Positions 42,983 to 53,936 of a stretch of 64,000 nucleotides of DNA are shown here, one piece after another. Source of the DNA: Stenotrophomonas nitritireducens (GTDB taxonomy: Bacteria > Pseudomonadota > Gammaproteobacteria > Xanthomonadales > Xanthomonadaceae); NCBI RefSeq assembly GCF_001700965.1, contig NZ_CP016756.1, forward strand, positions 682,001 to 746,000, in the 5' to 3' direction. Within the stretch, counting starts at the first letter, position 1; each line of letters starts with the position of its first letter. The position numbers were made by a program, and so were the translations under genes. The notes below the pieces were generated by a model. That model was given only the letters and a program-made list of their open reading frames with translations, searched no databases and was not told the DNA's origin.

Positions 42983-45880
42983 TCAGCACGGCCCTATCAG
43001 ACCGGCAATCTCCACCCGGTTACGACCTTCGCGTTTGCTCCGGTAGAGCGCCTGGTCGGCGCAGCGCACCAGCGCCATCGGGTCTTCCTCCAGCACCGGC
43101 ACCGCAATCGCGATACCGATGCTGATCGTCACCCGCTGACCCGCAGCACCACTGACCTGCTCCACCGCACTGCGTAGCCGCTCACCGCGCGCCTGCGCTG
43201 CCTGCTGGTCACAGCCTGGCAGTATCAACACGAATTCCTCACCGCCGTAACGTGCCACCAGCGCATCGGCCTCCTGCACCTGCGCGGCCAGCGTCTGCGC
43301 GACGCGCCGCAATTGCAGGTCGCCGATATGGTGGCCGTGGGTGTCGTTGAACTGCTTGAAGTGATCCACATCGATCATCATCACCGCCAACGGTTGCTGC
43401 CGCTGCGCGCAGCGTTGCCATGCATGCGCCAGGGCATTGTCCATCGCGTGCCGGTTGGCGATACCGGTGAGGCCGTCGGTTGCCGCCAGCGCGGAAAGGC
43501 GGAGATTGGCGCGTTGCAGCTCGGCCGTGCGCTCGTTGATCCTGTGCTCCAACAGCCGGTTCCGCGCGTTGATGCCGCGGGTGCGCAGTCGCACCACGAT
43601 CAGCAGGAACAGAACCCCTGCCACGCCAAAGGCCGCGCGTACCCAGCCACGCTGGTACCAGAACGGTGCCACCTGCAGCCGATAATCCATTGTCTCGGTC
43701 GGCGTACCGCCCAGCACCCGTGCCTGCAACTGGAAGGTATAGGCACCGGCCGGCAAACGCTGGTAGGTCAGCTCACGGCCAGCGGCCCACAGCGACCAGT
43801 CATCGTGGTAGCCGGGCATGCGGTAGCGGAATTCGACTTCGGGCTCCATGCTCTGCACGCCAAAACGCAAGGCCAGGCCAGCGCCGGCCGGCAAGCGCTG
43901 CACGGCGTGTGGCAACAGCGGCAGCAACACCGGCGGATGGTTCGGCCCCTGCAGTTCAATGCGGTCCAACCGCGCCTGCGGTGATGCGGTGGCGGCTTCT
44001 GCGGCGACGGGATCCAACTGCAATACGCTGTCACGGGTGACCACCCGCAGTTGTCCGTCAGCGTGCGAGGCAACGCTCATGAAGCCGGGCACTCGACTGT
44101 CGCTGACCTGCTGCAGCCGGAACGCGCTGGCACCAGGCTTACGCCACCACAGCTGGCGTGCCGTCCACGCAAAGCTGCCCTGCGGCGTGTCCCGCCCCTC
44201 CAACTCCGAGGGCGCAAGCAGCCCCGCCAGCGGTGGCAACGTGGCGGCCACAAACCGCTCGCCCTGCAGCTGCCGCACCTGCCCGCCGGAGATCGCATAC
44301 AGCACGCCGGCGCTGCGGAACAAATGGGTGCCTTGCCCAGCGGCAACGGGCAGGCCCTGTTCGCTGCCATGGCGTTGGTTGCCGAGCAGTTCGCCGCTGG
44401 CCGGATTGAAACGCCAGCGATGCGCGCCGCCGTTGGCATCACCGGCCCACACCTCGCCCGGCGCAACTTCGTACAGGCCGTCAGCCGCGTGCATGCCGGT
44501 TTTCCATTGCGCCAGCACCTGCCAACGTTGATGTCGCTGGCCGAGCACGATGATTCTGTCTTTGGCCATGGCGAACACCCGGCCGGCGTCGAATGCCGAA
44601 GGCAGCAGCGTGCTGATGCTGTCGCCCAATACCGCAGGCAGCAGCCGCCGTGGCTGCACCTGTCCCGGGCCGAGCACCGCAAGCCCATAGCGGTCACCGA
44701 TCAGCAACCCGGCCTCCGTCCCTTCCAGCGCAAAGGTTTCCAGGTCCCGTCGCGGCCATTGCAGCTGCGCGAACAGCGGCGTACCCGCCACAGATGGCCG
44801 TGCACTCCATACGCCCATGCTCGCCACCCACAGGCGGCCGTCATACCAGGTGCTGTCGAAGATACGGCCGCTCAGGCCGTGCAGGCGTCCGTAGCGCGTC
44901 CAGGGCAATGACCAGCGCAGGCGGGCGACCCCGTTTTCACCGGACACCCACACCGCGCCATCGGCGTCCTCCACCAGGTCATGCATCTCGCCGGCACAGG
45001 CGGCGAAGCTGTCGAGCAGGCGCAGGCCGGGCGAGAAGCGCATGAGGGTGCCGTCGAAGCTGCCCACCGCAAAACCCCCATCGGCCAAGGCAATGCCGGT
45101 GTAGGGCTCGTGCAGGCGAAAGACCGCATCCGCGTCCGTATCGAGCTTGCGCACGCGCTTGCCATCACTGAAATGGAAACCATCGGCAGCCGCGAACAGC
45201 AGGCCGCCGCGATACGGCCAGGCCGCCGGCACGCGCAGCGCTGCCAATGACTGGGTGCCTTCGACCAGCACCGTACCGGCCGCCTCGACGCGGTACAGGC
45301 CCTGCCCGGCAACCCGGAAATAAACGTGGTCACCGGCCACCAGCGGACGTGAGCCGGCGCCGGTGGGCAGTGGCTGGCGGCTGGTGTTGCCGTCCTTGTC
45401 GAGCACGTACAGGGCGCCTGCGCTCACTGCATGCACGCCACGCGAGGTTTCGCCCAGCGAATAGACCTCCACCGGCGCCTGCACCAGGCCCGCGCTGGCC
45501 AGCCGGGGCAGCAGATCGACAAAGACATGGGTGCCATCGGCGCGCCGCCGCAGCTGGCCGAATACACCGGCACCGCCGACATACAGGCTGCCATCGCGCG
45601 CCAGCATGATCGAGTACACCGGCGCCTCGCCGGCTGCTTCCAGCAGCTCCCATACGCCACTGCGGAAGAGCATTACCCCTTCGCCACTGGCGGCATACAG
45701 GCTGCCATCGCGGGCGACCACTACGCTTGGGTAGGTCGGCGAGGCCGGCAGCTGGCTGGCACCAAACTGGCGCAGCAAGGGCAAGCCATGCATCGCGGTG
45801 GTGGCGTGCGCGAATGGCATCACGCACAGCAACACGAAGGCCATCAGCCCATTACGGAACCCCATTTGAAGCCTGTCCAT
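42983..45880 (-). CDS. Sensor diguanylate cyclase with beta-propeller and Y_Y_Y domains
   Basis: 965 residues from the ATG at 45880 (another at 45865, and a GTG at 45913). A signal peptide (GLMAFVLLCVMPFAHA) precedes about 690 residues of two-component-regulator propeller repeats (VVVARDGSLYAASGEG, IMLARDGSLYVGGAG). A Y_Y_Y module (EFRYRMPGYHDDWSLW), one membrane helix (AAFGVAGVLFLLIVVRL), a coiled coil and a GGDEF domain follow. The active site is intact (RYGGEEFVLI). The periplasmic propeller probably senses a ligand and controls c-di-GMP synthesis in the cytoplasm. It lies downstream of dapE on the same strand. Confidence 0.92.
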   Translation of the reverse strand: MDRLQMGFRNGLMAFVLLCVMPFAHATTAMHGLPLLRQFGASQLPASPTYPSVVVARDGSLYAASGEGVMLFRSGVWELLEAAGEAPVYSIMLARDGSLYVGGAGVFGQLRRRADGTHVFVDLLPRLASAGLVQAPVEVYSLGETSRGVHAVSAGALYVLDKDGNTSRQPLPTGAGSRPLVAGDHVYFRVAGQGLYRVEAAGTVLVEGTQSLAALRVPAAWPYRGGLLFAAADGFHFSDGKRVRKLDTDADAVFRLHEPYTGIALADGGFAVGSFDGTLMRFSPGLRLLDSFAACAGEMHDLVEDADGAVWVSGENGVARLRWSLPWTRYGRLHGLSGRIFDSTWYDGRLWVASMGVWSARPSVAGTPLFAQLQWPRRDLETFALEGTEAGLLIGDRYGLAVLGPGQVQPRRLLPAVLGDSISTLLPSAFDAGRVFAMAKDRIIVLGQRHQRWQVLAQWKTGMHAADGLYEVAPGEVWAGDANGGAHRWRFNPASGELLGNQRHGSEQGLPVAAGQGTHLFRSAGVLYAISGGQVRQLQGERFVAATLPPLAGLLAPSELEGRDTPQGSFAWTARQLWWRKPGASAFRLQQVSDSRVPGFMSVASHADGQLRVVTRDSVLQLDPVAAEAATASPQARLDRIELQGPNHPPVLLPLLPHAVQRLPAGAGLALRFGVQSMEPEVEFRYRMPGYHDDWSLWAAGRELTYQRLPAGAYTFQLQARVLGGTPTETMDYRLQVAPFWYQRGWVRAAFGVAGVLFLLIVVRLRTRGINARNRLLEHRINERTAELQRANLRLSALAATDGLTGIANRHAMDNALAHAWQRCAQRQQPLAVMMIDVDHFKQFNDTHGHHIGDLQLRRVAQTLAAQVQEADALVARYGGEEFVLILPGCDQQAAQARGERLRSAVEQVSGAAGQRVTISIGIAIAVPVLEEDPMALVRCADQALYRSKREGRNRVEIAGLIGPC

Positions 45881-45922
45881 CTCGCCCCCCCCGGCAAGAT
45901 TGTGCGCCTGCACCGTAACAGC

Positions 45923-47050
45923 TCAGTCCAGAAGTTTTTCGATCAGCTTCCGATAAAGGTCTGGTAGCACCTGCAGATCAGCCACGCGCACATTCTCATC
46001 GACCTGGTGGATGCTGGCATTCACCGGCCCCACCTCGATGCACTGCGCACCCAACGGGGCGATGAAGCGGGCATCTGAGGTGCCACCACCGGTGCTTTCC
46101 TCGGGCGCGGCGCCGGCAAACCCGGCCAGCACCTCACGGGCCACGCTGCGCAGGCGGCCTTCCGGGGTGTAGAACGGCTCGCCACTGCGGTGCCAATCCA
46201 GCGTGTAATCCAGGCCGTGACGGTCGAGCAGTGCGCCGATCTCGGCTTCCAGCTTTTCCGCATTCCAGTGCGGGTTGTAGCGCAGGTTGAACATCACCTG
46301 CAGCTCGCCCGGGATCACATTGTTGGCACCGGTACCGCCATTGATGTTGGAAATCTGCAGGCTGGTGGACGGGAAGCTTTCGTAGCTATCATCCCAATGC
46401 CGGGCGGTGAGCTCAGCCAGGGCCGGCGCGGCCAGGTGAATGGGATTCCTCGCCTTTTCCGGATAGGCGACATGGCCTTGCACACCCTTGATGCGCAGCT
46501 TGGCCGACAGGCTGCCGCGACGGCCAACGCGCAGCAGGTCGCCGAGCGTGGCGGTCGACGAGGGCTCGCCGGTAATGCACCAGTCGATGCCCTGCCCGCG
46601 CTCGACAAAGAGTTTGGCAACATGGCGTACGCCATCGATGGCATCGCCCTCCTCGTCGCTGGTCAGCAGCACCGCCAGCGTACCGGGGTGGTTGGGGTGG
46701 GCGGCAACAAACTGCTCGGCGGCGACCACGAAGGCGGCGACGCTGCCTTTCATGTCGGCGGCACCACGCCCGTACAGCACGCCATCGCGCACTTCCGGCT
46801 TGAACGGATCACTGCTCCAGGCCTCGACCGGGCCGGTCGGCACCACGTCGGTGTGGCCGAGCAGCACCAGCACCGGCGCGCCGCTGCCATGGGTCGCCCA
46901 GAGATTGTCGACCTCGCCCAGGCGCAGGTGCTCGCAGTTGAAGCCGGCGGCGTTGAGGCGTTCGGCGATCAGCTGCTGGCAGCCGGCGTCTTCGGGGGTT
47001 ACCGAGGGGCGGGCGATCAGATCGCAGGTCAGGGCGAGTACGTCGTTCAT
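45923..47050 (-). CDS. dapE: Succinyl-diaminopimelate desuccinylase
   Basis: 375 residues, standard length. Metal-site segments are intact: [36 protein letters not shown], and GGGTSDARF near the C-terminus. DapE removes the succinyl group from N-succinyl-L,L-diaminopimelate in lysine and peptidoglycan precursor synthesis. The succinylase route is completed by dapD in the same region, separated by the ArsC-like gene and a repeat element. A REP-like arm lies between it and the ArsC-like gene. Confidence 0.95.
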   Translation of the reverse strand: MNDVLALTCDLIARPSVTPEDAGCQQLIAERLNAAGFNCEHLRLGEVDNLWATHGSGAPVLVLLGHTDVVPTGPVEAWSSDPFKPEVRDGVLYGRGAADMKGSVAAFVVAAEQFVAAHPNHPGTLAVLLTSDEEGDAIDGVRHVAKLFVERGQGIDWCITGEPSSTATLGDLLRVGRRGSLSAKLRIKGVQGHVAYPEKARNPIHLAAPALAELTARHWDDSYESFPSTSLQISNINGGTGANNVIPGELQVMFNLRYNPHWNAEKLEAEIGALLDRHGLDYTLDWHRSGEPFYTPEGRLRSVAREVLAGFAGAAPEESTGGGTSDARFIAPLGAQCIEVGPVNASIHQVDENVRVADLQVLPDLYRKLIEKLLD

Positions 47051-47067
47051 GGCGGCCTTATGGATCG

Positions 47068-47097
47068 GTGGCTTCGCGGCTCAGGCCGCTCCCACGT
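47068..47097. repeat. REP-like arm
   Basis: GGCTTCGCGGCTCAGGCCGC followed by TCCCACG, an imperfect copy of the GGGAGCGGC family between dapE and the ArsC-like gene. Confidence 0.6.
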
Positions 47098-47112
47098 TTA
47101 CTGGAGGGCGGA

Positions 47113-47469
47113 TCAGGCGATGTTGAAGCGGGCCTTGAAGCCGTTGTCGCTGAAACCCTGGCTCAACGTACCGTCATCGGTGATGACCAGCGGGCGCTTG
47201 ATCAGCTGCGGGTATTCGCGCAGCAGCAGCTTCCACTCGGCATCGGACGCGGGCGACTTGCGGCTGTCCGGCAGCTGCCGCCAGGTGGTCGACGACTTGT
47301 TGACCATCGCCGCGAAACCGCCGGCCTTGTCGGCCCACTCCAGCAGCGTTTCCGGGCTGGGCTTGTTGTCGCGGTAATCGACAAAGGTGTAGGCGACATT
47401 GAAGCGGTCCAGCCACTTGCTGGCTTTCTTGCAGGTGTCGCAGTTTTTCAATCCGTAGAGTGTGGTCAT
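47113..47469 (-). CDS. ArsC/Spx-like protein (YffB type)
   Basis: 118 residues with the thioredoxin-like N-terminus MTTLYGLKNCDTCKKASKWL. The CDTC motif is close to the active-site Cys-x-x-Cys of the family, and the SRKSPASDAEW and KRPLVITDDG segments match YffB. YffB genes often lie next to dapE or dapD, as here. Arsenate reduction is not established for this group; a glutathione-linked thiol role is more likely. Confidence 0.88.
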   Translation of the reverse strand: MTTLYGLKNCDTCKKASKWLDRFNVAYTFVDYRDNKPSPETLLEWADKAGGFAAMVNKSSTTWRQLPDSRKSPASDAEWKLLLREYPQLIKRPLVITDDGTLSQGFSDNGFKARFNIA

Positions 47470-47489
47470 GGTTCAAAGCTCGCGGTGAT

Positions 47490-47725
47490 CTGCTCCCCTC
47501 TCCCGCTTGCGGGGCGAACCCGAGTCGTTTGCGAACCAATGGTTCGCGACTCGGAGAGCGCCTTCGCGTCAACGCGAGGGCCGGGGCACAGAGTGGGGGC
47601 TGGGGGTGAGGGAAGCTTCCAGCTCGTATTGCCAACCGAAGCTTCTACCAAGCCAGGCAAGAGCGAAGCAAGAACTCCCCTCATCCGCCCTTCGGGCACC
47701 TTCTCCCGCACGCGGGAGAAGGGAA
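47490..47725. repeat. Composite intergenic repeat element, copy 2
   Basis: CCCCTCTCCCGCTTGCGGGG at one end and CTTCTCCCGCACGCGGGAGAAG at the other frame GAACCAATGGTTC and a GGGCCGGGGCACAGAGTGGGG block. The order matches copy 1 at 17780-17985. It separates dapD from the ArsC-like gene and may also act as a terminator of map-glnD-dapD. Confidence 0.75.
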
Positions 47726-47746
47726 CAGCCTGGCTATCGGCTTTGT

Positions 47747-48805
47747 TTAGTCCGCCAACCCGCGCAGCAGATCATTGACGCTGGTCTTGCTGCGGGTCCT
47801 GGCGTCCACCTGCTTGACGATCACCGCGCAGTACAGCGAATGCGTGCCGTCCTTGGACGGCAGCGAGCCGCTGACCACCACGCTGTAAGGCGGCACATAG
47901 CCATAGGTCACTTCGCCGGTGGCGCGGTTGTAGATGCGGGTGCTCTGGCTCAGGAATACGCCCATGCCGATCACGCTGTGGTGGCCGACAACCACGCCTT
48001 CCACCACTTCCGAACGGGCACCGATGAAGCAATGGTCCTCGATGATGGTCGGGCTGGCCTGCAGCGGCTCGAGCACGCCACCGATGCCGGCACCGCCGGA
48101 CAGGTGGCAGTGCTTGCCGATCTGCGCGCAGGAACCAACGGTGGCCCAGGTATCAACCATGGTGCCCTCGCCCACGTGCGCGCCGATGTTGGTGAAGCTC
48201 GGCATCAGCACCACGTCCTTGCCGAAGTGCGTGCCGCGGCGCGCGATCGCACCCGGAACCACGCGCACGCCGGCCTGGCGGAACGCGGCTTCGTCATAAC
48301 CTTCAAAGCGCGACTCGACCTTGTCCCAGAACGGCGCCGGGCTGCCATCCATCACCGCCATGTCGTTGACACGGAAGTACAGCAGCACCGCCTTCTTCAG
48401 CCATTCGTTGACCTTCCAGCCACCGTTGCCATCCGGCTCGGCAACACGGAATTCGCCCGATTCCAGCCCGTCGATCACGCGGTTGACCAGCGCGCGGGTC
48501 GAGCCTTCGATCTCGTCCATGGTCAGCATGCTGCGGCGCTCGAAGGCGCTTTCAATGCTGAACTTGAGCTCGGCCACACCCGGTGCCGGCGGCTTGCGCA
48601 GGCTGCGCGGGCCGACCGACGGCGTCGCCGGCTTGACCGGCTTGGATTTGGCAGCTGCAACCTTCTTGGCCGCTGCCTTGACCGCCTTTGCAACGGGCTT
48701 GGCGGCCGGCTTGGTCAGCGCTGCCGCCGTCTTCTTCGGCGCAGCCTTGGCCTTGCTGGCGGTCTTGCTGGTAACGGTCTTCTTGGTTGCGGGCTTGCTT
48801 GCCAT
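47747..48805 (-). CDS. dapD: Tetrahydrodipicolinate N-succinyltransferase with Lys/Ala-rich extension
   Basis: 352 residues; the enzyme is normally about 275. The first about 75 residues are a histone H1-like Lys/Ala/Pro tail ([19 protein letters not shown]...). The normal protein then follows with left-handed beta-helix hexapeptide repeats, including [32 protein letters not shown] and [13 protein letters not shown]. DapD makes N-succinyl-2-amino-6-oxopimelate for lysine. Its start shares one base with the glnD stop. The codon use of the tail matches the rest, so it looks native. Confidence 0.94.
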   Translation of the reverse strand: MASKPATKKTVTSKTASKAKAAPKKTAAALTKPAAKPVAKAVKAAAKKVAAAKSKPVKPATPSVGPRSLRKPPAPGVAELKFSIESAFERRSMLTMDEIEGSTRALVNRVIDGLESGEFRVAEPDGNGGWKVNEWLKKAVLLYFRVNDMAVMDGSPAPFWDKVESRFEGYDEAAFRQAGVRVVPGAIARRGTHFGKDVVLMPSFTNIGAHVGEGTMVDTWATVGSCAQIGKHCHLSGGAGIGGVLEPLQASPTIIEDHCFIGARSEVVEGVVVGHHSVIGMGVFLSQSTRIYNRATGEVTYGYVPPYSVVVSGSLPSKDGTHSLYCAVIVKQVDARTRSKTSVNDLLRGLAD

Positions 48806-51444
48806 CAGTGGGGGTCTCCTGGCGTGTTGTCGGGATCCAGGCAGGCCAGCAATGCGTCACGCAAAGCCTGCATGGAGATTTCGGTAAGGGGGGTGTCGTG
48901 ACGGTCGGTGAGCTGGAACTGATCCTCGGCGCGCTCGCCGAAGGTGGCAATGCGCGCATCCTGCACACGCAGCCGCTGGTCACGCAGCACATGTGCCACG
49001 TCGGCCAGCAGCCCGGGGCGGTCCGGGGCCACCAGGTTCAGCACGGTGCGGCCTTGATGGCTGGCGTCCAGGAACTCGATGCGCGGAGCGAAACGGAAAT
49101 GCTTGAGCTGGCGTGGCATCACCCGCCGCGAAGGCCGCAGCGCCAGAATGTTGCCGGACAGCGCTTTGCGCAGCACCGCTTCCAATCGTGCGGCGTTGCC
49201 ATCGGCGAAGCTGCCTGCAGGCGTCACTTCGAAGGTATCGAAAATGGTGTCGTCCGGGCCATCGAGCACCCGCGCACGGTGGATGCCGTAGCCGGCGCGG
49301 TCCAGCGTCATCACGATGGCGGCAAACATGCCGTCGCGGTCCGGCGAGTGCACGAACACTTCCAGCGCATCGCTCTCCGGCGTGATCCGCCGCACCTTGA
49401 CCAGAGTGCCGCCCTTGTGGATCTCCACCAGCGAGGCGGCCTGCCACACCAGTTGCTCGGGGCGGAAGCGCACGAAGCTCTCGTCGGGCATAGCCGCGAA
49501 CTGGCGGTCGATCACCGCATCGGCATGGCCGAGCAGGCGCATCTGTTCGCGCACGTTGTCGCGCGCTTCCTGCACCCGCTCCGCCTCCGGCAACGGATGC
49601 TCCAGGCCCTCGCGCAGCGCGCGGCGGGTGGCGAAATACAGGTCGGCCAGCAGCCGGTCCTTCCATGCGTTCCACATCTTGGGACTGGTGCCGGCAATAT
49701 CGGCGCAGGTCAGCAGATAGAGATAATCGAGCCGATCACGGTCACCGACCAAGCCGGCAAATCGATGAATCACGTCCGGGTCGGTGATGTCCTGCTTCTG
49801 CGCGGTGATCGACATGCGCAGGTGCTGTTCCACCAGCCAGGCCACCAGCTCGGTATCCGATGTGCTCAGGCCATGTGCGCTGCAGAATTCCCGCGCGTCC
49901 ACCGCACCCAGTTCGGAATGGTCACCGCCACGGCCCTTCGCGATGTCGTGGAACAGACCGGCCAGCAGCAGCAGTTCCGGCTTGCGCAGGCGTGGCCACA
50001 CTTCATGGGCGATGGAGAAACGTTCATCGGCGCGGCCACTGGCGAACAAGGCCATGTTCCGCAGCACCATCAAGGTGTGCTGATCCACCGTGTAGACGTG
50101 GAACAGGTCGAACTGCATGCGCCCGGAAACCGCCGCGAATGCGGGTATCCACTGCCCCAGCACGCCCAACCGGGCCATGCGCGCCAGCGTATCCACCGCA
50201 CGCGGGCCACGCAGCAAGGCCATGAACTGCTCGCGGACACTGTCGTCAACGGCCGAATAGGCGGGAATTTCGTCCAGCATCTCAGCCAGGCCGCGCGCGG
50301 TCATCGAATGCAGGCCGCGCACATCGGGGGTGCGCGCCCAGCACGCGAACAACGCGAAGATGCTGCTGATGTCGCCATGCGGCCACATCGGGTCGTCGGC
50401 GGAGAGATAGCCGCGCCGCAGCGAGAAACCCGCATCCACCGGCAGCGGCGTTGCTTCACCGTCGAACTGCTCTTCAAAGCGCTGCAGCAGGCGGTCGCTG
50501 ATGCGGCGGATCACCGTCGCACTGCGATAGAAGCCCTGCATCATCTTTTCCACGCCCAGGCTTTCGGCGTCATCGCCAAAGCCCATGCGTGCTGCCAGCG
50601 CTTTCTGGTAGTCGAAGCGCAGCCGTTCTTCCGGCCGTTGTGCCACCAGGTGCAGGCCGAAGCGCAGCTGCGCCAGCACCAGCCGTTCACGCTTGAGCGC
50701 AGCGGCTTCATCCAGGCCCAGATGGCCCAGCCCGACCAGTGCATCGATGTTGCTGACGCCAAAGGCGCGTAGTGCCATCCAGCCCAGCGTATTGAGATCG
50801 CGCAGACCGCCCGGGCCATCCTTGATGTCCGGCTCGAGGTTGTCGGCGGTGTCACCAAAGCGCTGGTGACGGGCCAGCAGCTCTTCGCGCTTGGCCAGGA
50901 AATATTCTCGCGGCGGCCATACCAGGCTCGGCGCGATCGCCCGCGCCAGCCCGTGCTGGGCGGTTGCGTCCGCCACCAGCGGGCGCGCTTCGATCAAGGC
51001 GGTCAATACCGTCTGGTCGGCGGCGGCGTGCACACATTGCGCGGCCGAACGCACCGCGTGGCTGGCCGGCAGGCCTGCGTCCCACAGCAGCGCGAACAGG
51101 CGCGCCAGCGTGGCTTCGTGGCGTTGCTGTACGTCATTTTCGGCCAGCACCAGCAGGTCGATGTCCGAGCGCGGGAACAACTCGCCACGGCCATAGCCGC
51201 CTACCGCGAACAAGGCCAGCCCGGCGCCGGCAGGAACGCAGCGTTGCCAGGCTTCAATGATCAGCTGGTCGACCGCGCGCGTGCGTAGCCCGAGCAGGCG
51301 CTCGACGTTGTCGGCCTGCTCGAAGCGCTTGCCGAGGCGCGCATCGGTATGGGCAAGCGACTGCCGTGCATCGGCAGCCCATTGCACGTCACCGGCGGAA
51401 TCGGCCGGCGTGTCCAGACTCGGGCCCGCCGGCTGTGAAATCAT
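48805..51444 (-). CDS. glnD: Bifunctional uridylyltransferase/uridylyl-removing enzyme GlnD
   Basis: 879 residues. In order: nucleotidyltransferase domain with [19 protein letters not shown] (about residues 80-100), a GlnD-type central region, an HD domain (HTLMVLRN, then [18 protein letters not shown]) and two C-terminal ACT domains ([31 protein letters not shown]). It modifies PII proteins according to the glutamine level and so sets nitrogen control. It overlaps map by 4 bp upstream and dapD by 1 bp downstream, so map-glnD-dapD is one tight operon. Confidence 0.96.
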   Translation of the reverse strand: MISQPAGPSLDTPADSAGDVQWAADARQSLAHTDARLGKRFEQADNVERLLGLRTRAVDQLIIEAWQRCVPAGAGLALFAVGGYGRGELFPRSDIDLLVLAENDVQQRHEATLARLFALLWDAGLPASHAVRSAAQCVHAAADQTVLTALIEARPLVADATAQHGLARAIAPSLVWPPREYFLAKREELLARHQRFGDTADNLEPDIKDGPGGLRDLNTLGWMALRAFGVSNIDALVGLGHLGLDEAAALKRERLVLAQLRFGLHLVAQRPEERLRFDYQKALAARMGFGDDAESLGVEKMMQGFYRSATVIRRISDRLLQRFEEQFDGEATPLPVDAGFSLRRGYLSADDPMWPHGDISSIFALFACWARTPDVRGLHSMTARGLAEMLDEIPAYSAVDDSVREQFMALLRGPRAVDTLARMARLGVLGQWIPAFAAVSGRMQFDLFHVYTVDQHTLMVLRNMALFASGRADERFSIAHEVWPRLRKPELLLLAGLFHDIAKGRGGDHSELGAVDAREFCSAHGLSTSDTELVAWLVEQHLRMSITAQKQDITDPDVIHRFAGLVGDRDRLDYLYLLTCADIAGTSPKMWNAWKDRLLADLYFATRRALREGLEHPLPEAERVQEARDNVREQMRLLGHADAVIDRQFAAMPDESFVRFRPEQLVWQAASLVEIHKGGTLVKVRRITPESDALEVFVHSPDRDGMFAAIVMTLDRAGYGIHRARVLDGPDDTIFDTFEVTPAGSFADGNAARLEAVLRKALSGNILALRPSRRVMPRQLKHFRFAPRIEFLDASHQGRTVLNLVAPDRPGLLADVAHVLRDQRLRVQDARIATFGERAEDQFQLTDRHDTPLTEISMQALRDALLACLDPDNTPGDPH

Positions 51445-52217
51445 GCCTGCGCGGTTTCAGCCGGTGACAACGTCAATACCTCAACGCCGTCTTCGGTCAC
51501 TGCGATCATGTGTTCCCACTGTGCCGAGAGCTTGCGGTCCTTGGTCACCACGGTCCAGCCATCGGGCAGCACCTTGGTGTAACGGGTGCCCTCGTTGATC
51601 ATCGGCTCGATGGTGAAGGTCATGCCCGGCTTCAACACCAGGCCCTGGCCCGGACGGCCGTAATGCAGCACCTGCGGCTCGTCGTGATAGACCTTGCCGA
51701 TGCCGTGGCCGCAGTACTCGCGCACCACGCTGAAGCGTTCGCCTTCGGCGTATTCCTGGATCGCGTGGCCCACATCGCCCAGGGTTGCGCCCGGCTTGAC
51801 CGCACGGATGCCGCGCCACATGGCTTCCTTGGTGGTTTCCACCAGGCGCTTGGCCATCACCGACGGCGTGCCGACGTAATACATGCGGCTGGTATCACCG
51901 TGCCAGCCATCCTTGATGACGGTCACGTCGATATTGATGATGTCGCCATCCTTGAGCACCTTGGCTTCACTGGGAATGCCATGGCAGATGACGTTGTTGA
52001 CCGAGGTGCACACGGTCTTGGGGAATCCGCGGTAGCCCACATTGGCCGGGACGGTGCCCTGCACATTGATGATGTGGTCGTTGCAGATGCGGTCCAGCTC
52101 TTCGGTGGTGACGCCGGGCTTGACGTGCGGAGCGACGATGTCGAGCACCTCGGCCGCCAGACGGCCAGCGATGCGCATCTTCTCGATTTCTTCGGGGGTT
52201 TTCAGTTGGATTGCCAT
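51441..52217 (-). CDS. map: Methionine aminopeptidase type I
   Basis: 258 residues from the ATG at 52217 (MAIQLKTPEEIEKM); the longer frame adds six unrelated residues. The five metal ligands sit in NIDVTVIKDGWHGDTSRMY (two Asp), EYCGHGIGKVYHDEP (His), FTIEPMINEG (Glu) and QWEHMIAVTEDG (Glu). It removes the initiator Met from nascent proteins. It is usually next to rpsB; here a 10-kb pilus region separates them. Confidence 0.96.
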   Translation of the reverse strand: MAIQLKTPEEIEKMRIAGRLAAEVLDIVAPHVKPGVTTEELDRICNDHIINVQGTVPANVGYRGFPKTVCTSVNNVICHGIPSEAKVLKDGDIINIDVTVIKDGWHGDTSRMYYVGTPSVMAKRLVETTKEAMWRGIRAVKPGATLGDVGHAIQEYAEGERFSVVREYCGHGIGKVYHDEPQVLHYGRPGQGLVLKPGMTFTIEPMINEGTRYTKVLPDGWTVVTKDRKLSAQWEHMIAVTEDGVEVLTLSPAETAQA

Positions 52218-52588
52218 GCGTCGATTATCCCCCATTTGGGCTATTTCGCTAAGTATTTCACATTAATGAACGCGAAACCGGCTCGTTGGCCGGCCCGTTT
52301 CCCCGAAGCTGAGTTCCACTTGCATGGCCTCCGTCGATGGCGTCGATAGGCGCTTTCCATACGCATGCGAATCGTCTTAATCCGAGCCACCGAAGCCGCC
52401 AAAACCCAGTTAAAACAACGCTAATTTGGCGCACGCGCATCACAGAAAAACCCGCCTTGGGACATATCTCATACCCCTCACCGGTGGCCTGAGAACAGAC
52501 TCAATCCGCACCTGCCACATCGTGTTTGCCGCAAGCCGGCCCGCACGGAACAGGACAGGCGCGCTGTCTTTTCCCCCAAGGATTCACC
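52218..52588. other. Intergenic region between map and the first pilus operon
   Basis: About 370 bp that must hold the divergent promoters of map and of the pilus genes. It is less GC-rich around 52380-52470. No terminator, repeat or ORF with a ribosome site is seen. Confidence 0.4.
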
Positions 52589-53101
52589 ATGAAACTTCGC
52601 AACGTCCCCCTGTTCGCCTTCATCGCCGCCACTGCCTTTGCCGGTGCCGCCCACGCAGCGACAGACACCACGCAGTTCCAGGTCAAGATCACCATCACCG
52701 AGTCCTGCGACGTGCACACCGTCAACGCCAGCGACATCGACTTCGGCACCCACGTGCGCTCCACCGGCGCCACTCCGATCGACAACCAGGGCGCGCTGCA
52801 GCTCAACTGCAGCCGCGGCACGCCCTATCAGATCGCACTGGACCCCGGCCTCAACGCCAGCAGCCCGACCGCCGCCGCCGACAACCGGCGCATGACCAAT
52901 GCCGATGGCGGGCTGGTGCCCTACGGCCTGTACCGCGACGCCGCCCGCACCCAGTTCTGGGGCCGGGTACTGGGAACCAACACCGTGGCCGGCACCGGCA
53001 CCGCCGCGCAGCAGTCGATTCCGGTCTATGGCCGGGTAGCCAGCACCGATGTCCCCGCAGGTGTGTACCTGGATACGGTCACCGCGACCGTTACCTACTG
53101 A
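52589..53101 (+). CDS. Spore coat U-type (Csu) major pilin, first operon
   Basis: 170 residues from the ATG at 52589, with AAGGA about 6 bp upstream. Signal peptide MKLRNVPLFAFIAATAFAG, then AAHA. The single SCPU domain has ITESCDVHTVNASDIDFGTH, a second Cys in LQLNCSRG, and ends in the strand TVTATVTY used for donor-strand exchange. It corresponds to the CsuA/B main subunit of Csu pili. It heads operon 1, followed after 13 bp by its chaperone. Confidence 0.9.
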   Translation: MKLRNVPLFAFIAATAFAGAAHAATDTTQFQVKITITESCDVHTVNASDIDFGTHVRSTGATPIDNQGALQLNCSRGTPYQIALDPGLNASSPTAAADNRRMTNADGGLVPYGLYRDAARTQFWGRVLGTNTVAGTGTAAQQSIPVYGRVASTDVPAGVYLDTVTATVTY

Positions 53102-53114
53102 TCAGGCCAGCCCC

Positions 53115-53936
53115 ATGAACCATCGCCACCCGCGCAGTTTGCGGGTGGCGAGCCTGGCCCGGCTCGCCACCGTATTAGCTGCACTGTTACCTGCACTATT
53201 ACTTGCACTCCCTTTGCTGACGTCCTTCCCCAGCAACGCCGGCAACCTGCAGGTCGCCCCCATCCTGCTTGAGTTTGCCAATACCCAGCCTTCGCAGACC
53301 CTGTGGCTGACCAATTCCGGAACCGAAGCCCTGCGCGCCCAGGTGCGGGTACAGCACTGGACCCAGCAAGACGGACAGGAGCACCTGCAGACCAGTGATG
53401 GCCTGCTCGCCAGCCCGCCCTTGGTGGACATCGCCCCCGGCCAATCGCAATTGGTACGCATCGTCCAGCCACAGCCGGGCAAGCACGCCGGCGAACAGGC
53501 GTTCCGGCTGACGATAGACGAGGTACCAACCGCTACCAGCAGCGCGAGCTCAAGTCTGCGCTTCCTGCTGCGCTACTCCATCCCGGTGTTCGTGTTGCCA
53601 ACCGGGGCGACGCCGCAGCTGGAACGCAGCGGCAAACGCCAGCGCACCGATGCCACCCAGCTGCAGGGTCACTGGCAGGCAAGCAACGATCACGCCGCCC
53701 TGGTCCTGCACAACCACGGCAGGCAGCGCATCCGCATCAGCCAGCTGAGCTGGATCCCCACGTCCGGCCCGCCCATCGAAATCACCCCTGGCCTGCTTGG
53801 CTACGTGCTGGCAGGCCAGCAGATGCGCTGGACGCTCCCCTTGCCCGGGCCCTTGCCCGCCGACGGCTTACTCCACGCCAGGCTCAATGACGATGTCGAC
53901 CCACAAGCCCTGCCGCAGGTCGCTGCTGAGCATTAG
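53115..53936 (+). CDS. Csu-type periplasmic pilus chaperone, first operon
   Basis: 273 residues. A long signal region (about residues 15-42) precedes the FGL/FGS-like chaperone fold, starting NLQVAPILLEFANTQPSQTLWLTN. The subunit-binding G1 region reads LRFLLRYSIPVFVLPTG. It folds and delivers the spore coat U pilins to the usher. Downstream, the usher gene starts 50 bp before this stop, in another frame. Confidence 0.9.
   Translation: MNHRHPRSLRVASLARLATVLAALLPALLLALPLLTSFPSNAGNLQVAPILLEFANTQPSQTLWLTNSGTEALRAQVRVQHWTQQDGQEHLQTSDGLLASPPLVDIAPGQSQLVRIVQPQPGKHAGEQAFRLTIDEVPTATSSASSSLRFLLRYSIPVFVLPTGATPQLERSGKRQRTDATQLQGHWQASNDHAALVLHNHGRQRIRISQLSWIPTSGPPIEITPGLLGYVLAGQQMRWTLPLPGPLPADGLLHARLNDDVDPQALPQVAAEH

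Noticed and set aside
42758..43177. 139-codon plus-strand ORF
   Set aside because: No ribosome-binding site, and it runs into the antisense of the diguanylate cyclase gene.
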